DNA of 64,000 nucleotides from Bog-756 sp963812885 (GTDB lineage: Bacteria; Actinomycetota; Acidimicrobiia; Acidimicrobiales; RAAP-2), in NCBI GenBank assembly GCA_963812885.1, contig CAWEWZ010000008.1, positions 451,212-515,211 of the forward strand. Direction: 5' to 3'. Each line of letters starts with the position of its first letter. Position 1 is the stretch's first letter. Below the pieces are notes generated by a model. The model was given only the letters and a program-made list of their open reading frames with translations, was not told where the DNA came from and searched no databases. The translations under genes and the position numbers were made by a program. Shown in pieces: positions 17,393-26,940 of this stretch.

Positions 17393-17911
17393 ATGGACGG
17401 AACCCTCACCCCACTGGATGACCGACACTGGCAGCTCCGATTCGAACGAGAGCTCTCGCACCCCGTCGAGAAGGTCTGGCGGGCGGTCACCGAGCCGGCC
17501 CACCTGGCCGCCTGGTTTCCGACCACCATCGAGGGCGGGCGGGAGCGGGGTTCGGCGCTACGGTTCTCCTTCCCGAACGGGGAGGCCCCGTCCTTCGACG
17601 GCGAGATGCTCACCTATGAGCCGCCGCGACTGTTGGAGTTCCGGTGGGGCGTGGACATCATCCGTCTGGAGCTCATCCCCGCCGGGGACGCCACCATGTT
17701 GATCCTCTCCGACACATTCGACGAGCAGGGGAAGGCGGCCCGCGACGGTGCCGGCTGGCACACCTGCCTCGACGCACTCGCCCTCCACGTGGGTGGGGAT
17801 CCCGACCCCAGGCGCGCCCTCGGCGGATGGAACGAGGTCCACCCACGGTACGTGGAACGATTCGGCCCGGGGGCGTCGACCATCGGGCCCCCGGAGGGCC
17901 TCTCCATCTGA
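17393..17911 (+). CDS. SRPBCC/AHSA1-domain protein (ArsR partner 2)
   Basis: A 172-residue AHSA1 protein (RFERELSHPVEKVWRAVTEP, AHLAAWFPTTIEGG, PPRLLEFRWG). The ATG at 17393 follows GGGAGACAGG. It forms a two-gene operon with the ArsR gene ahead of it, the same layout as at 5.4-6.2 kb but in a different sequence context. It probably binds a small hydrophobic ligand. Confidence 0.85.
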   Translation: MDGTLTPLDDRHWQLRFERELSHPVEKVWRAVTEPAHLAAWFPTTIEGGRERGSALRFSFPNGEAPSFDGEMLTYEPPRLLEFRWGVDIIRLELIPAGDATMLILSDTFDEQGKAARDGAGWHTCLDALALHVGGDPDPRRALGGWNEVHPRYVERFGPGASTIGPPEGLSI

Positions 17912-17954
17912 TCCGTGGCCGCTCCCCACCCGAAGGTCGGGCAGAGTAGGGACC

Positions 17955-19319
17955 ATGGCCAGTCAGCGGACGATCGTCGATCGGCTCCGTCAGGTCGTCG
18001 GGACGCAGGTGATCGACGACCCCGAGGTGATCGCGTCGTACACGACGGACTGGACGGGACGATTCGTGGGCCGCGCCGGCATCGTGGTCAGGCCGGGCTC
18101 GACCGACGAGGTCGCCGGTGTCGTCCTCGCCTGCCGGGAGCTGGGCCTTCCGCTGGTCCCCCAGGGTGGGAACACCGGGCTGGTGGGTGGCGGCGTCCCC
18201 CTGCGGGGAGAGGTCGTGCTCAGCCTCCGGCGCCTGCAGGGCCTCGAGCCGGTCGACGCCCTGGCCGGCCAGGTCACCGCCGGCGCCGGGACCGCCCTCG
18301 GCACCCTGCACCGTGCCGTCGGTTCAGCCGGTTGGGCCTACGGGGTCGACCTGGCCAGCCGCGATTCGGCCACCGTCGGCGGGACGGTGGCCACCAACGC
18401 CGGGGGGACGCACGTTCTCCGCTACGGCGACACCCGGGCCCAGGTGCTCGGGGTGGAGGCCGTGCTCGGGACGGGCTCGGTCATCACCCACCTGGGGGGA
18501 CTGGTCAAGGACAACACTGGGTACGACCTGCCCGGCCTGCTGTGCGGGAGCGAGGGGACGCTGGCCGTGGTGACCGCCGCCCGGCTGCGCCTGGTGCCGG
18601 CCCCGTCCTTTCGGACCGTGGCTGTGCTGGCCTTCGACACCGTCTCCGACGCGCTGACGGCGTCGGCCTCCCTGCGCCGGGCGCTGCCCACGCTGGAAGC
18701 AGCCGAGCTGTTCCTCTCGCCCGGTCTCGAGTTGGTGTGCACGGTGTCCGGGATGAACAGGCCCTTCGTGCGCTCCTACCCCGTCTACCTGCTGGTGGAG
18801 GCGGCCGATCAGGCCGATCCCACTGATGCCTTCGCCGCCGCCGTCGGCTCCCTCGACCACGTGGTCGACGTGGTCGTGGCCACCGATCCGGCGCCGCGGG
18901 CCGAGCTGTGGCGCTACCGCGAAGCCCACACCGAAGCCATCAACACCCTGGGTCCACCGCACAAGCTCGACGTGACGCTGCCCCTCGGATCACTGGCCGA
19001 CTTCGTCGACAGGGTGGGCGGGGCGGTACGGACGGTGGCCCCCACCGCCCGCACCTGGCTGTTCGGTCACGTCGGGGACGGGAACATCCACGTGAACGTG
19101 ACCGGACTCCTTCCTGACGACGACCGGGTGGACGGGGCGGTGCTCCGTCTGGTGGCCGAGTTCGGCGGGAGCATCAGCGCCGAGCACGGCATCGGCACGG
19201 CCAAGAAGCAGTGGCTCCACCTGTCACGGAGTGCCGACGAGATCGGCGCCTTCCGGGCCCTCAAGCGGGCCCTCGACCCCGACGGCGTGCTCAATCCCAA
19301 CGTGTTGCTCCCCTCCTGA
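17955..19319 (+). CDS. FAD-binding oxidase, GlcD / D-2-hydroxyacid dehydrogenase type
   Basis: A complete 454-residue VAO-type flavoprotein. The FAD-binding PP-loop region is VVRPGSTDEVAGVVLACREL, then PLVPQGGNTGLVGGGVP and ATVGGTVATNAGGTHVLRYG. The C-terminal cap has FGHVGDGNIHVNVTG and SAEHGIGTAKKQWL, the metal/substrate motifs shared by D-lactate, glycolate and D-2-hydroxyglutarate dehydrogenases. The exact acid cannot be assigned. The ATG at 17955 is used; the gene converges on the Fur-type regulator. Confidence 0.85.
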   Translation: MASQRTIVDRLRQVVGTQVIDDPEVIASYTTDWTGRFVGRAGIVVRPGSTDEVAGVVLACRELGLPLVPQGGNTGLVGGGVPLRGEVVLSLRRLQGLEPVDALAGQVTAGAGTALGTLHRAVGSAGWAYGVDLASRDSATVGGTVATNAGGTHVLRYGDTRAQVLGVEAVLGTGSVITHLGGLVKDNTGYDLPGLLCGSEGTLAVVTAARLRLVPAPSFRTVAVLAFDTVSDALTASASLRRALPTLEAAELFLSPGLELVCTVSGMNRPFVRSYPVYLLVEAADQADPTDAFAAAVGSLDHVVDVVVATDPAPRAELWRYREAHTEAINTLGPPHKLDVTLPLGSLADFVDRVGGAVRTVAPTARTWLFGHVGDGNIHVNVTGLLPDDDRVDGAVLRLVAEFGGSISAEHGIGTAKKQWLHLSRSADEIGAFRALKRALDPDGVLNPNVLLPS

Positions 19320-19372
19320 CCCCGGCTTCGGGTCGGGGCGGAGCGACCTCTGTTCGACCCGATATCACCAGT

Positions 19373-19861
19373 TCAGCGAGCGGTGACCGACGGGGCCTCA
19401 CCCGTCGAGCATTCGGCGCATCGACCGAGGATGGCGAAGTGGTGCGGGTCGATGGTGAACCCGAGCTGGCGCTTGGCGTTGCGGGCCAGTTCGGAGAATA
19501 GCTCGTCTCTCGCTTCGATCCGCCTCCCGCACCGGTCGCAGACGAAGTGGGCGTGGGAGTGCGAGGCGAGCAGATAGGTGGCCGGACCATGGCCCAGATG
19601 GGAGTGCTCGATGACGCCCAGCTTCTGGAGCTCCTCCAGATTGCGGTAGATGGTCGAGAGGTGGACGTCGGGAGCCCGGGCCTGCACCGCCGAGGTGAGC
19701 TCTTCGGCGGTCAGATGGCTGTCCGTGTCGAAGAGGATCTCGAGGATGATCCTCCGTGACGGCGTGGCCCGCCCGCCCCGGGCCCGGACCAGGGCGAACA
19801 CGTCGTCGACGGTCGCCGGCGGTTCACCGCCGGCCGTCGGGGAAGTGACCTGCTTGCTCAC
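19373..19861 (-). CDS. nur: Fur-family metalloregulator, probably Nur (nickel)
   Basis: A 162-residue Fur-superfamily protein: winged helix (GGRATPSRRIILEILFDTDS, HLSTIYRNLEELQKLGVIEH), then the metal-binding domain with HSHAHFVCDRCGRR and a second cysteine pair in GRCAEC. The start is GTG at 19861. Fur, Zur and Nur look alike, but the divergent neighbour is a nickel transporter and a TTGCxA-N5-TTGCAA site lies between them, which is the known Streptomyces Nur-box form. Nickel sensing is therefore the best reading. Confidence 0.75.
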   Translation of the reverse strand: MSKQVTSPTAGGEPPATVDDVFALVRARGGRATPSRRIILEILFDTDSHLTAEELTSAVQARAPDVHLSTIYRNLEELQKLGVIEHSHLGHGPATYLLASHSHAHFVCDRCGRRIEARDELFSELARNAKRQLGFTIDPHHFAILGRCAECSTGEAPSVTAR

Positions 19862-19917
19862 GTCGTCAGGGTAGACCTCACCGTGTCATCCGCCCACCGA
19901 TGCCGCGCCGAACCTTG

Positions 19918-19934
19918 TTGCGAAGCCCTTGCAA
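19918..19934 (+). promoter_or_regulatory. Nur-type operator upstream of the nickel transporter
   Basis: TTGCGA-AGCCC-TTGCAA matches the published Nur box tTGCaa-N5-ttGCAA at 11 of 12 defined bases. It lies 57 bp from the regulator's start and 70 bp before the transporter's start. TTGCGA at 19918 could also be a -35 element, with TAGTGT (19940-19945) as a weak -10. Confidence 0.65.
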
Positions 19935-20003
19935 ATGGGTAGTGTATGCGTCGAGCCCGACATCGGGGATCGACGCCGAGCCGACGAGGAGGATCGCTGC
20001 CCC

Positions 20004-21155
20004 ATGGTCACGATCGAGATGGCGCCCTCGTCGACCCCTCCCCCCGGTCGCCTCACCCAGCTCCGGCGGTCCCTCAGCCCGGGCGAATGGCGCCGGGCCC
20101 GATGGATGTTCGCCTCCATCCTGGCCCTCCACGTCATCGGGTTCGGCGTGTTCATCGCCTTCGTGGTCCCCTATCACTACAAGGGCCTCGGGATCGGGGT
20201 GAGCGTCCTGGCCTACACGCTGGGCCTTCGCCACGCCTTCGACGCCGACCACATTGCGGCCATCGACAACACCACCCGCAAGCTGATCAACGAGCGTCGG
20301 GGGATCGAGGGGTCGAAGCGGCCCCTGAGTGTCGGCTACTGGTTCTCGCTCGGGCATTCGACCATCGTGGTCGCCATCGGAGTGGGCATCGTCGTCGCCG
20401 AGAAGGTCGTCTTCGGAGCCGTCTCCGACACCCACTCGGGTCTCCAACAGTTCGGTGGGGTCTTCGGCACCATCGTCTCGGCCTCGTTCCTCTATGTCAT
20501 CGCCGTTCTCAACGTCGTCATCCTGGCCGGGATCATCAGGGTGTTCCGGGCCATGCGCAAGGGGACCTACGACGAGGAGGAGCTCGAGCGCCAGCTCGAG
20601 AACCGCGGGCTGATGTACCGCTTCTTCGGCAAGTGGATGCGGTCGATCACCAAGGAATGGCAGATGTACCCGGTGGGCGTGGTCTTCGGCCTCGGATTCG
20701 ACACCGCCACCGAGGTGGCCCTGCTGGCCACCACCGCCCTGCTGGCCACCCAGCACCTGCCCTGGTATTCGATCATGTGCCTGCCCATCCTGTTCACCGC
20801 GGGCATGGCCCTGATGGACACCCTGGACGGCTGCTTCATGAACGTGGCCTACGGCTGGGCCTTCTTCAACCCGGTGCGGAAGGTCTATTACAACCTGGCC
20901 ATCACCGGCCTGTCGGTGGCCATCTGCTTCTTCATCGGCACTGTCGAGGTCCTCGGGCTGCTACCCACCGAGCTCCATCTGCACGGCCGGTTCTGGGACG
21001 ACATGGCCGGATTCAACATCAACACCGCGGGATTCATCATCGTGGGGATGTTCGTCGTGACCTGGCTGACCGCCCTGGCCGTCTGGCGCTACGGCAGGAT
21101 CGAGGAGAAGTGGAGCGCCAAGCTCAAAGGGGCGGAGGCCGCCTCATTGGGTTGA
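20004..21155 (+). CDS. Nickel/cobalt transporter, NiCoT family
   Basis: A 383-residue NiCoT permease with about eight membrane segments. The signature in the second segment is RHAFDADHIAAIDNTTRK, with further family motifs GYWFSLGHSTIVV, LGFDTATEVALLATTALL and LFTAGMALMDTLDG. The ATG at 20004 has GAGGAGG 11 bases upstream and is preferred over frame-open starts within the Nur box. It imports Ni2+ (or Co2+) for metalloenzymes such as urease or hydrogenase; none of these is in the window. Confidence 0.9.
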   Translation: MVTIEMAPSSTPPPGRLTQLRRSLSPGEWRRARWMFASILALHVIGFGVFIAFVVPYHYKGLGIGVSVLAYTLGLRHAFDADHIAAIDNTTRKLINERRGIEGSKRPLSVGYWFSLGHSTIVVAIGVGIVVAEKVVFGAVSDTHSGLQQFGGVFGTIVSASFLYVIAVLNVVILAGIIRVFRAMRKGTYDEEELERQLENRGLMYRFFGKWMRSITKEWQMYPVGVVFGLGFDTATEVALLATTALLATQHLPWYSIMCLPILFTAGMALMDTLDGCFMNVAYGWAFFNPVRKVYYNLAITGLSVAICFFIGTVEVLGLLPTELHLHGRFWDDMAGFNINTAGFIIVGMFVVTWLTALAVWRYGRIEEKWSAKLKGAEAASLG

Positions 21156-21203
21156 CGCCGACGCCGAACCGGCTGTCCTCTAGGGGAGAACAGCGCGCCC
21201 GCC

Positions 21204-23248
21204 TCAGTTGCCGCAGGGAAGGCTCGAGTACCACCCGGGCTGGGCCTGCTTGGGCAACGTCGGGCGATGGGCCTGGGGGGGTGCGAGCGCATGGGAGCGG
21301 CCCAAGGACACCAGCTCGGGCATCAGGTGCTCGCCCACCCACTGGCCGCCGGCCACCGTGAAGTGGACGCCGTCGTCGCACCGGAGGGAGACCCCGTCCA
21401 CCTGGGTGGCGTACTGGCCCGACGGTGACACCAGGGCGCCGAGACCGATCACACTGGTCGAGCCCGGAGCCCGCTGCGCGGCCTTCTTCAGCAACGAGTT
21501 GTCCTCGGTCACCCGGACCGGGGCGTTCTCCGGCCAGGGCTGCCCGTCACCCTGCTCACCGCTGTCGTAGAAGGGGGAGGTGAGCAGGACGACGTGGGCC
21601 CCGCCCGAACCGAGCACGGCGATCGCCTGGTCGAAGCGCGGACTCGGCCCACTGGTCGTACGAGGTCTGCCCGACGTGTTGCCAGGACCCATGGAGCTGA
21701 GTGTCCAAGGTGTCGGCCCGGGCCAGGTAGACGACCACATCCGGGTCGAACTCCTGGACCAGCGCACGGTAGGCGGCGAACACATGTCCGGGGTCCTTGG
21801 TCACGCACGGTTTCCCCGGTGGGACCGTGTACCACAGCACCCGGACCAGGCCCGCTTCGGCGACCGAGCAGCCCGGTGATCCCTCGTTCACGACCTGGGC
21901 GCCGTAGTGGGCGGCGACCGTGGACATCCCGACGCCGAGAGAACCGGCCATCGAGTCGCCGACGAGGAGGATCCGCACCGACCGGCCGAAGGGAAGCGCA
22001 TCGGTCGATCCGGCCAGGACCGGTTGGGCCTGTACGGCGGCATCGGCCGCCGGGACCAGGGCCGAGAGCGTGGGCACCAGCAGGGGCACCAGCGAGACGG
22101 TGACGGCGGCCAGGGGCACGGCCACCCACGAGCGCCAGCCGGCCAGCGCCCCTCGGCGGATCGGGGTCTCGACCAGGTGGAACGAGGCGGCGGCGACGGC
22201 CACGATGACCACCATCCGGGCGGCCAGGAGCGGAGACGCCCTCCAGGTGGGTCCGCCCCGAGGTCATGACCAACAGAACCGGCAGGTACCACAGGTACAT
22301 CCCGTAGGAGATCCGGCCGAGATAGGGAAACGGGGGGACCGACAGGACCCTCGTCACCGGGCTCTCCGACACCGACGTCACGCAGGCGATCACCCCGGCG
22401 GTGGCCACGGACAAGAGGGCGAATCCCCCGTGGAAGGTGAGGGCCGACGTCTCGGTGACCGTGCGCCACATCACCACGATGACGACGGCTCCGGCGAGAC
22501 CGGCCAGCCACAGCGCCAACCGACCGCCCCGGGTGCGTACCGGACCCCACAGGAGGCAGACCGCGGCCAGGGCCGCGCCCACCAGCAGGCTCTGGGCTCT
22601 CGTGTCGCTCCCGTAGTAGGAGCGGTTCACCGCGGTCGTCCCCACCGGGGTGACGAACGCCATCTCCAGGGCGGAGGCCAGTGCGCCCACCGAGGCCACC
22701 ACGGCCACGATCACCAACTTCTTCTTCTTCACGCCCTCGTCCGGCCCGGACCGCCGGTGGCGGAGGCGCAGGCCGCCGACGAGGGCCAGCACGACGAGCG
22801 GCCACACCAGGTAGAACTGCTCCTCGATGGCCAGGGACCAGGTGTGCAGGAGGGGCGAGGGGTTGGAGACCGTGTCGAAGTAGCTCGTGTGGGCGGCCAC
22901 CAGGTGCCAGTTGGCCACGTAGCCGACGGTGGCCAACGTGTCGCCGAGCAGGCCGGGCGAACCCAGCACCCGGGGCAGGAGGACGGCGATCGCCCCGACC
23001 ACGGCGAGCATGAGGAAGAGGGCGGGAAGCAGACGGCGGGCCCGGCGGGCCCAGAAGGCCCGCAGCGCCACTCCCCCGGTATCCCGCCACTCGGCCAGGA
23101 GGAGCGACGTGATGAGATACCCGGACAGGACGAAGAAGACGTCGACCCCGAAGTAGCCCCCGATGGCCCAGCTGGGCTCGGCGTGGTACAGGATGACCGC
23201 CGTGACGGCGAAGGCCCGCATCCCGTCGAGGGGGGTGATCCGCCTCAC
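21204..23248 (-). CDS. OafA/YrhL-type acyltransferase with C-terminal SGNH domain, two frameshifts
   Basis: About 680 residues once joined, starting at GTG 23248 (VRRITPLDGMRAFAVTAVIL). The membrane acyltransferase-3 half has GVDVFFVLSGYLITSLLL and HTWSLAIEEQFYLVWPL. Near base 22230 the frame changes into LLAARMVVIVAVAAASFHLV, and near 21638 again into RFDQAIAVLGSGGAHVVLL. The SGNH half shows the catalytic Ser block VRILLVGDSMAGSLG and the D-x-x-H block CDDGVHFTVAG. Such proteins O-acylate surface polysaccharides. Confidence 0.8.
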
Positions 23249-23537
23249 CGTCAGCGGACACCGGGGCCCCCCGGCTCGGGCGGGGTACGCCCGAGGGGAT
23301 GCGCGACCGATCGGAGGCGCTGAGCCATACCGCCCGATTTCACCACCCGAACCTGCCGACGGGTGGGATCCGTCGCTCGAGTCATCGAGCATGTGCTCGG
23401 CTGCAAACCACTCCCCCCTGGCGAACCCTGAATCCCCGTTGTCAAGCGGAACCTATACCGTGGGCCCGATCCGGGCCAGCTTGGGCGCCCGCCCCCGGCG
23501 GTCTCGGCCCACACCGAGCTCTGGTCGGCCGGCCCGC

Positions 23538-24441
23538 TCACCCTGGTCGCAGCTCCGGGTCGACCCGGTCGTCCATCTCGGGGCCGGGGTCCTCGATCGA
23601 GTCGGCGGCGACGATAGGCGGGTCGGCCGCGGCCGCTCCTGCCCGGAACGGCGTGTTGATGCAGGGTGCCGCCGACCACCGCGGCCAGCACCAACGAGAC
23701 CGCCGCCCACCCGCTGGCCACCGCGTACCCGTGCACCGTGGCCCGCTCCACGGGGGCCGGGTTCCGGGCGCGGGAGGCCAGGTGGACGGCCGACGCGGTG
23801 GCGGCGATGGTGTTGAGCAGGGCGGTCCCGATGGACGCACCGATCTGCTGCGAGGTATTGGTCATCGCCGAGGTGATACCGACATCACGGGGTTCGGGCT
23901 TGTTGGTGGCCGTGCTGATACAGGGCACCAGCGCCAGTCGACGTACTGGGTGAGGAACCCCCCGAGGATGAGCCCGAAGGCGGCACCGCCGACCGCGATG
24001 GCCACAGAGATCCCGAAGGCCCGACCGCGCTCGCGGGGATCGGTGAAGGTGGTGGCCAAGAGCGAGAGGACGGACGGGGCCAGCCGGGCTCCGAACGACC
24101 CCTGCTGGGCCCGGGCCCCCGATAAGCATGCCCGTGGTCTGGGACGCCCCGCCGAGGGCGGAAGCGGCGGCAAAGCCGATGACGCCGATGATCAGGGTCC
24201 GCTTGGGCCCGATGAGGTCGCTGATCCGACCGCCGAGGAGCAGAAGGCCACCGAACCCCAACGGGTGGGCCGTCACCACCCACTGGCGGTCGGCGTTGGA
24301 GAATCCGAGGGGCCGCTGCGCCGAGGGCAGGGCGACGATCATGATGGTGATGCCGAGCACCACCATCAGCTGGTCTCCGGCGATGACGACCAGGATCCAC
24401 CAGTGGGGCTCCGGCGGCCGTCGGGTCGGCCCGTCGGACAC
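23538..24441 (-). pseudogene. MFS (DHA2-like) exporter with internal deletion and frameshifts
   Basis: From GTG 24441 the N-terminal third is typical 14-TM DHA2 (LMVVLGITIMIVALPSAQRP, GRISDLIGPKRTLIIGVIGF, then in another frame PSVLSLLATTFTDPRERGRA and GGFLTQYVDWRW). Directly after VDWRW the sequence jumps to VPCISTATNKPEPRDVGITS and ASIGTALLNTIAATAS, which belong near TM13-14. About 190 residues are missing and at least three frame changes occur. The C-terminus ends at 23538. This protein cannot be a working transporter unless the assembly is wrong. Confidence 0.75.
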
Positions 24442-24472
24442 GGTCGCCGGCTCCGGGAGACCCGGCGTCCGC

Positions 24473-25336
24473 TCAGTTGGGCACGTAGTCGAAGGTGTTC
24501 GGGTCGGGCCCGGTGCGCTCGTTCCTGTTCGATCCGGTGATGGCGTCCATGTCCGCGGTTCCCAGTTCGAAGTCGAAGATCTCGAAGTTCTCCTGCATCC
24601 TGGCCGGCGTGACCGACTTGGGGAACACGATGTCGCCTCGCTGGACGTGCCAGCGAAGCACCACCTGCGCCGGCGTCCGGCCGACACCGGCGGCGACCTT
24701 CTGGATGGTCGGGTCTCCGAGTACTGGCCCTGGGCGATCGGGGACCACGCCTCGGTGGCGATCCCGTGGGCGGTGTCGTACCCCCGCACCCGGTCCTGGG
24801 TGAGGTACGGGTGCACCTCGATCTGGTTCACCGCCGGTACGACCTCGGTCTCGTCCAGGAGCCGGTCCAGATGCTCGGGCTCGAAGTTCGACACGCCGAT
24901 CGACCGGGCCCGCCCGTCGCCATGGAACTCGATCATGGCCTTCCAGGTGGACACGAAATCGCCGTCGTAGAGCGTCGGCAGTGGCCAATGGATGAGGAAC
25001 AGGTCGACGTACTCGAAGCCGAGCTCTCCCAGGGTCCGGTCGAAGGCCCGGCGGGCGGCCTCCGGCCGGTGGAATCCGTTGTTGAGCTTGCTGGTCACGA
25101 AGACCTCGGCCCGGTCGAGACCGGACCGGGCCACGGCCCGGCCGACCCCTTGCTCGTTGGCGTACATCTCGGCGGTGTCGATGTGCCGATAGCCGATGTC
25201 GAGCGCCGGCGGCGGTGGCTGCTTCGGTGTCCGCCGGCGGAATCTGGAAGACGCCGAACCCGAGCTGGGGGATGGGGTGACCGTCGTTCAGGGTGAGGGC
25301 GGGAACGGATCCGGGGCCGGCGTCGGGCGGGGTCAC
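24473..25336 (-). CDS. Aldo/keto reductase (AKR5-like), two frameshifts
   Basis: About 287 residues. GTG at 25336 follows GAGG with good spacing, 10 bp after the cupin stop. N-terminal part: LNDGHPIPQLGFGVFQIPPA; near 25205 the frame shifts to the catalytic-Tyr part (EMYANEQGVG) and FVTSKLNNGFHRPEA, FLIHWPLPTLYDG, RSIGVSNFEPEHL. Near 24718 a lost G shifts back to GDPTIQKVAAGVGRTPAQVV and the C-terminal NADPH motif VFPKSVTPARMQENFEIFDF. The catalytic Asp/Lys/His/Tyr set can be followed across the joins. Substrate unknown. Confidence 0.75.
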   Translation of the reverse strand: MTPPDAGPGSVPALTLNDGHPIPQLGFGVFQIPPADTEAATAAGARHRLSAHRHRRDVRQRARGRPGRGPVRSRPGRGLRDQQAQQRIPPAGGRPPGLRPDPGRARLRVRRPVPHPLATADALRRRFRVHLEGHDRVPWRRAGPVDRRVELRARASGPAPGRDRGRTGGEPDRGAPVPHPGPGAGVRHRPRDRHRGVVPDRPGPVLGDPTIQKVAAGVGRTPAQVVLRWHVQRGDIVFPKSVTPARMQENFEIFDFELGTADMDAITGSNRNERTGPDPNTFDYVPN

Positions 25337-25346
25337 TCGGGCAACC

Positions 25347-25724
25347 TCAGCTGTAGTCGACCGGGCCGGCACCCGGCGTGCCGATGGCGAAGGCCAGACC
25401 CCGGAGCGGGGCGTTCTTGCTGGCCGGCCAGATGCTGTGGGTGGTGTCGGGTGGCGTGTACACCAGATCGCCGGCGTGGACCTCGCGCTCCTCGTCGGCG
25501 ATCTTCATGATCCCGTGGCCGGCCAGGATGTAATAGAACTCGTGGGTCGGGTGGGAGTGGGCCTCGACGGCCCCGCCGCCGGCGATCTCCCACTCGCTGA
25601 CCAGCTCGAGGAACCCGCCCTCGGTCGCCGCCCGCATCTCCTGGGGCGGAACCAGCCACCAGACCGGGGTGGTGCCGTTGTGCTCGATGACCGGGGCCAC
25701 GTCTTCGTTCGACCGGATGTCCAT
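25347..25724 (-). CDS. Cupin-domain protein
   Basis: A 125-residue single-cupin protein. Motif 1 is AVEAHSHPTHEFYYILAGHG (H-x-H...E ligands) and motif 2 VHAGDLVYTPPDTTHSIW with the last His. A metal-dependent isomerase/oxygenase or ligand-binding role is possible. The ATG at 25724 has AAAGGAGA upstream. The aldo/keto reductase follows after 10 bp, so they form an operon. Confidence 0.8.
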   Translation of the reverse strand: MDIRSNEDVAPVIEHNGTTPVWWLVPPQEMRAATEGGFLELVSEWEIAGGGAVEAHSHPTHEFYYILAGHGIMKIADEEREVHAGDLVYTPPDTTHSIWPASKNAPLRGLAFAIGTPGAGPVDYS

Positions 25725-25845
25725 GGCGGGATCTCCTTTGACCGCTGATCGCAGAAACTGTAGTGGCGTGCCCTCAACCGCGACCACCGGCGCCGGCGCC
25801 GACACCGGCGCCGACAGAGCGACGACCCGGCGGGCCCCACCTCGC

Positions 25846-26838
25846 TCAGCCGTGCTGCCAGAACCGGCCCTGGAGGCTCCGGATCCCCGGCAGGGCGACC
25901 CGGTCGAGCCGGGCCAGATCGTCCTCGTCGATGCTCCAACCCAGAGCGCCGGCGTTCTCCTCGGCCTGGGCCCGGTTCTTGGCGCCAGGTATCGGGACGG
26001 CACCCTTGGCCATGACCCAGTTCAGAGCCACCTGGCTCGGGAGCTTCCCCCCGTACTTCTCGCCGATGCGCCGCAGTTCGGCGACCACGCCGTCGACCAC
26101 CTCCATCGGATGGTTGGAGAAGTTCCGCTTGCCGGGGGGAGGGTTGGAGGCGGAGTACTTGCCGGTGAGCCGGCCCTGGCCGATCGGCGAATAGGCCAGC
26201 GGGAGCACGCCCAACTCGGTGCACGTGGCCGAGCAGACCGGACGTCTCCGGTGACCGCCGGAGCAATGAGAACTCGATCTGGTTGGTGGCCAGCTGCATC
26301 CCGTGGTCGCGCAGGGCGGCAGCCATCGACCGGGTCTCCTTGGCCGAGTAGTTCGAGACGCCCACCGCCTTGACCAGTCCCTCCTGGTGGGCCGCGGCCA
26401 GGGCCTCGGCCAGAACGGCGTGGGATCGGAGGCTGATCGGGACCGTGGAGCTGGTAGAGGTCGACGGCCGGGAGGCCCAGCCGGCCCAGCGAGGCCCGCA
26501 GCGATTTCATGAGGGCGCCGCGTGACCTCCAGCTTCCACGGGCGACGGCATGAATTTGGAGGCGATGACGACCGAGCCGGCCCGCTCGGGGTCCTCGGCC
26601 AACAGGCCGCCGATGATCCGCTCGCTCTCGCCGCTGCCGTACACCTCGGCGGTGTCGAACAGGGTGACGCCGGCATCGATCGAGGCCTGCCAGGCCTCCC
26701 GGATCGAGTCCTGGGTGAGGTCGGTGTCGTAGCCGCCCATGCCCCAGGTGGAGCGGTCCCCCCAGGCCCAGGTGCCCACCCCGAGCGGGCGGGATGGAAA
26801 CGTCGGTGCCTCTGAGGGTGTAGCTGGTCCGGGATCAT
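25846..26838 (-). pseudogene. Aldo/keto reductase broken by about five frameshifts
   Basis: About 330 codons, the normal length for an AKR, but the frame changes near 26825, 26787, 26513, 26440 and 26235. Recognisable blocks in order: YTLRGTDVSIPP, VGTWAWGDRSTWGMGGYDTD, DAGVTLFDTAEVYGSGESER, LPAVDLYQLHGP, MGVSNYSAKETRSMAAALRD, LPLAYSPIGQGRLTGKYSAS and VPIPGAKNRAQAEENAGALG. All catalytic blocks are conserved and no block is missing, so this is either a very recent pseudogene or poor sequence. It belongs to the general-stress/Tas-like AKR group. Confidence 0.7.
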
Positions 26839-26940
26839 CGCTGTACGGTACCCGCCGCTGCCCGGGTCGGCACGGTGACGACGGCCCCGGCCGGCTCGAC
26901 GGCGCCCGTGCCGACCCCAGGGTTGTGATGGACTCATCGC

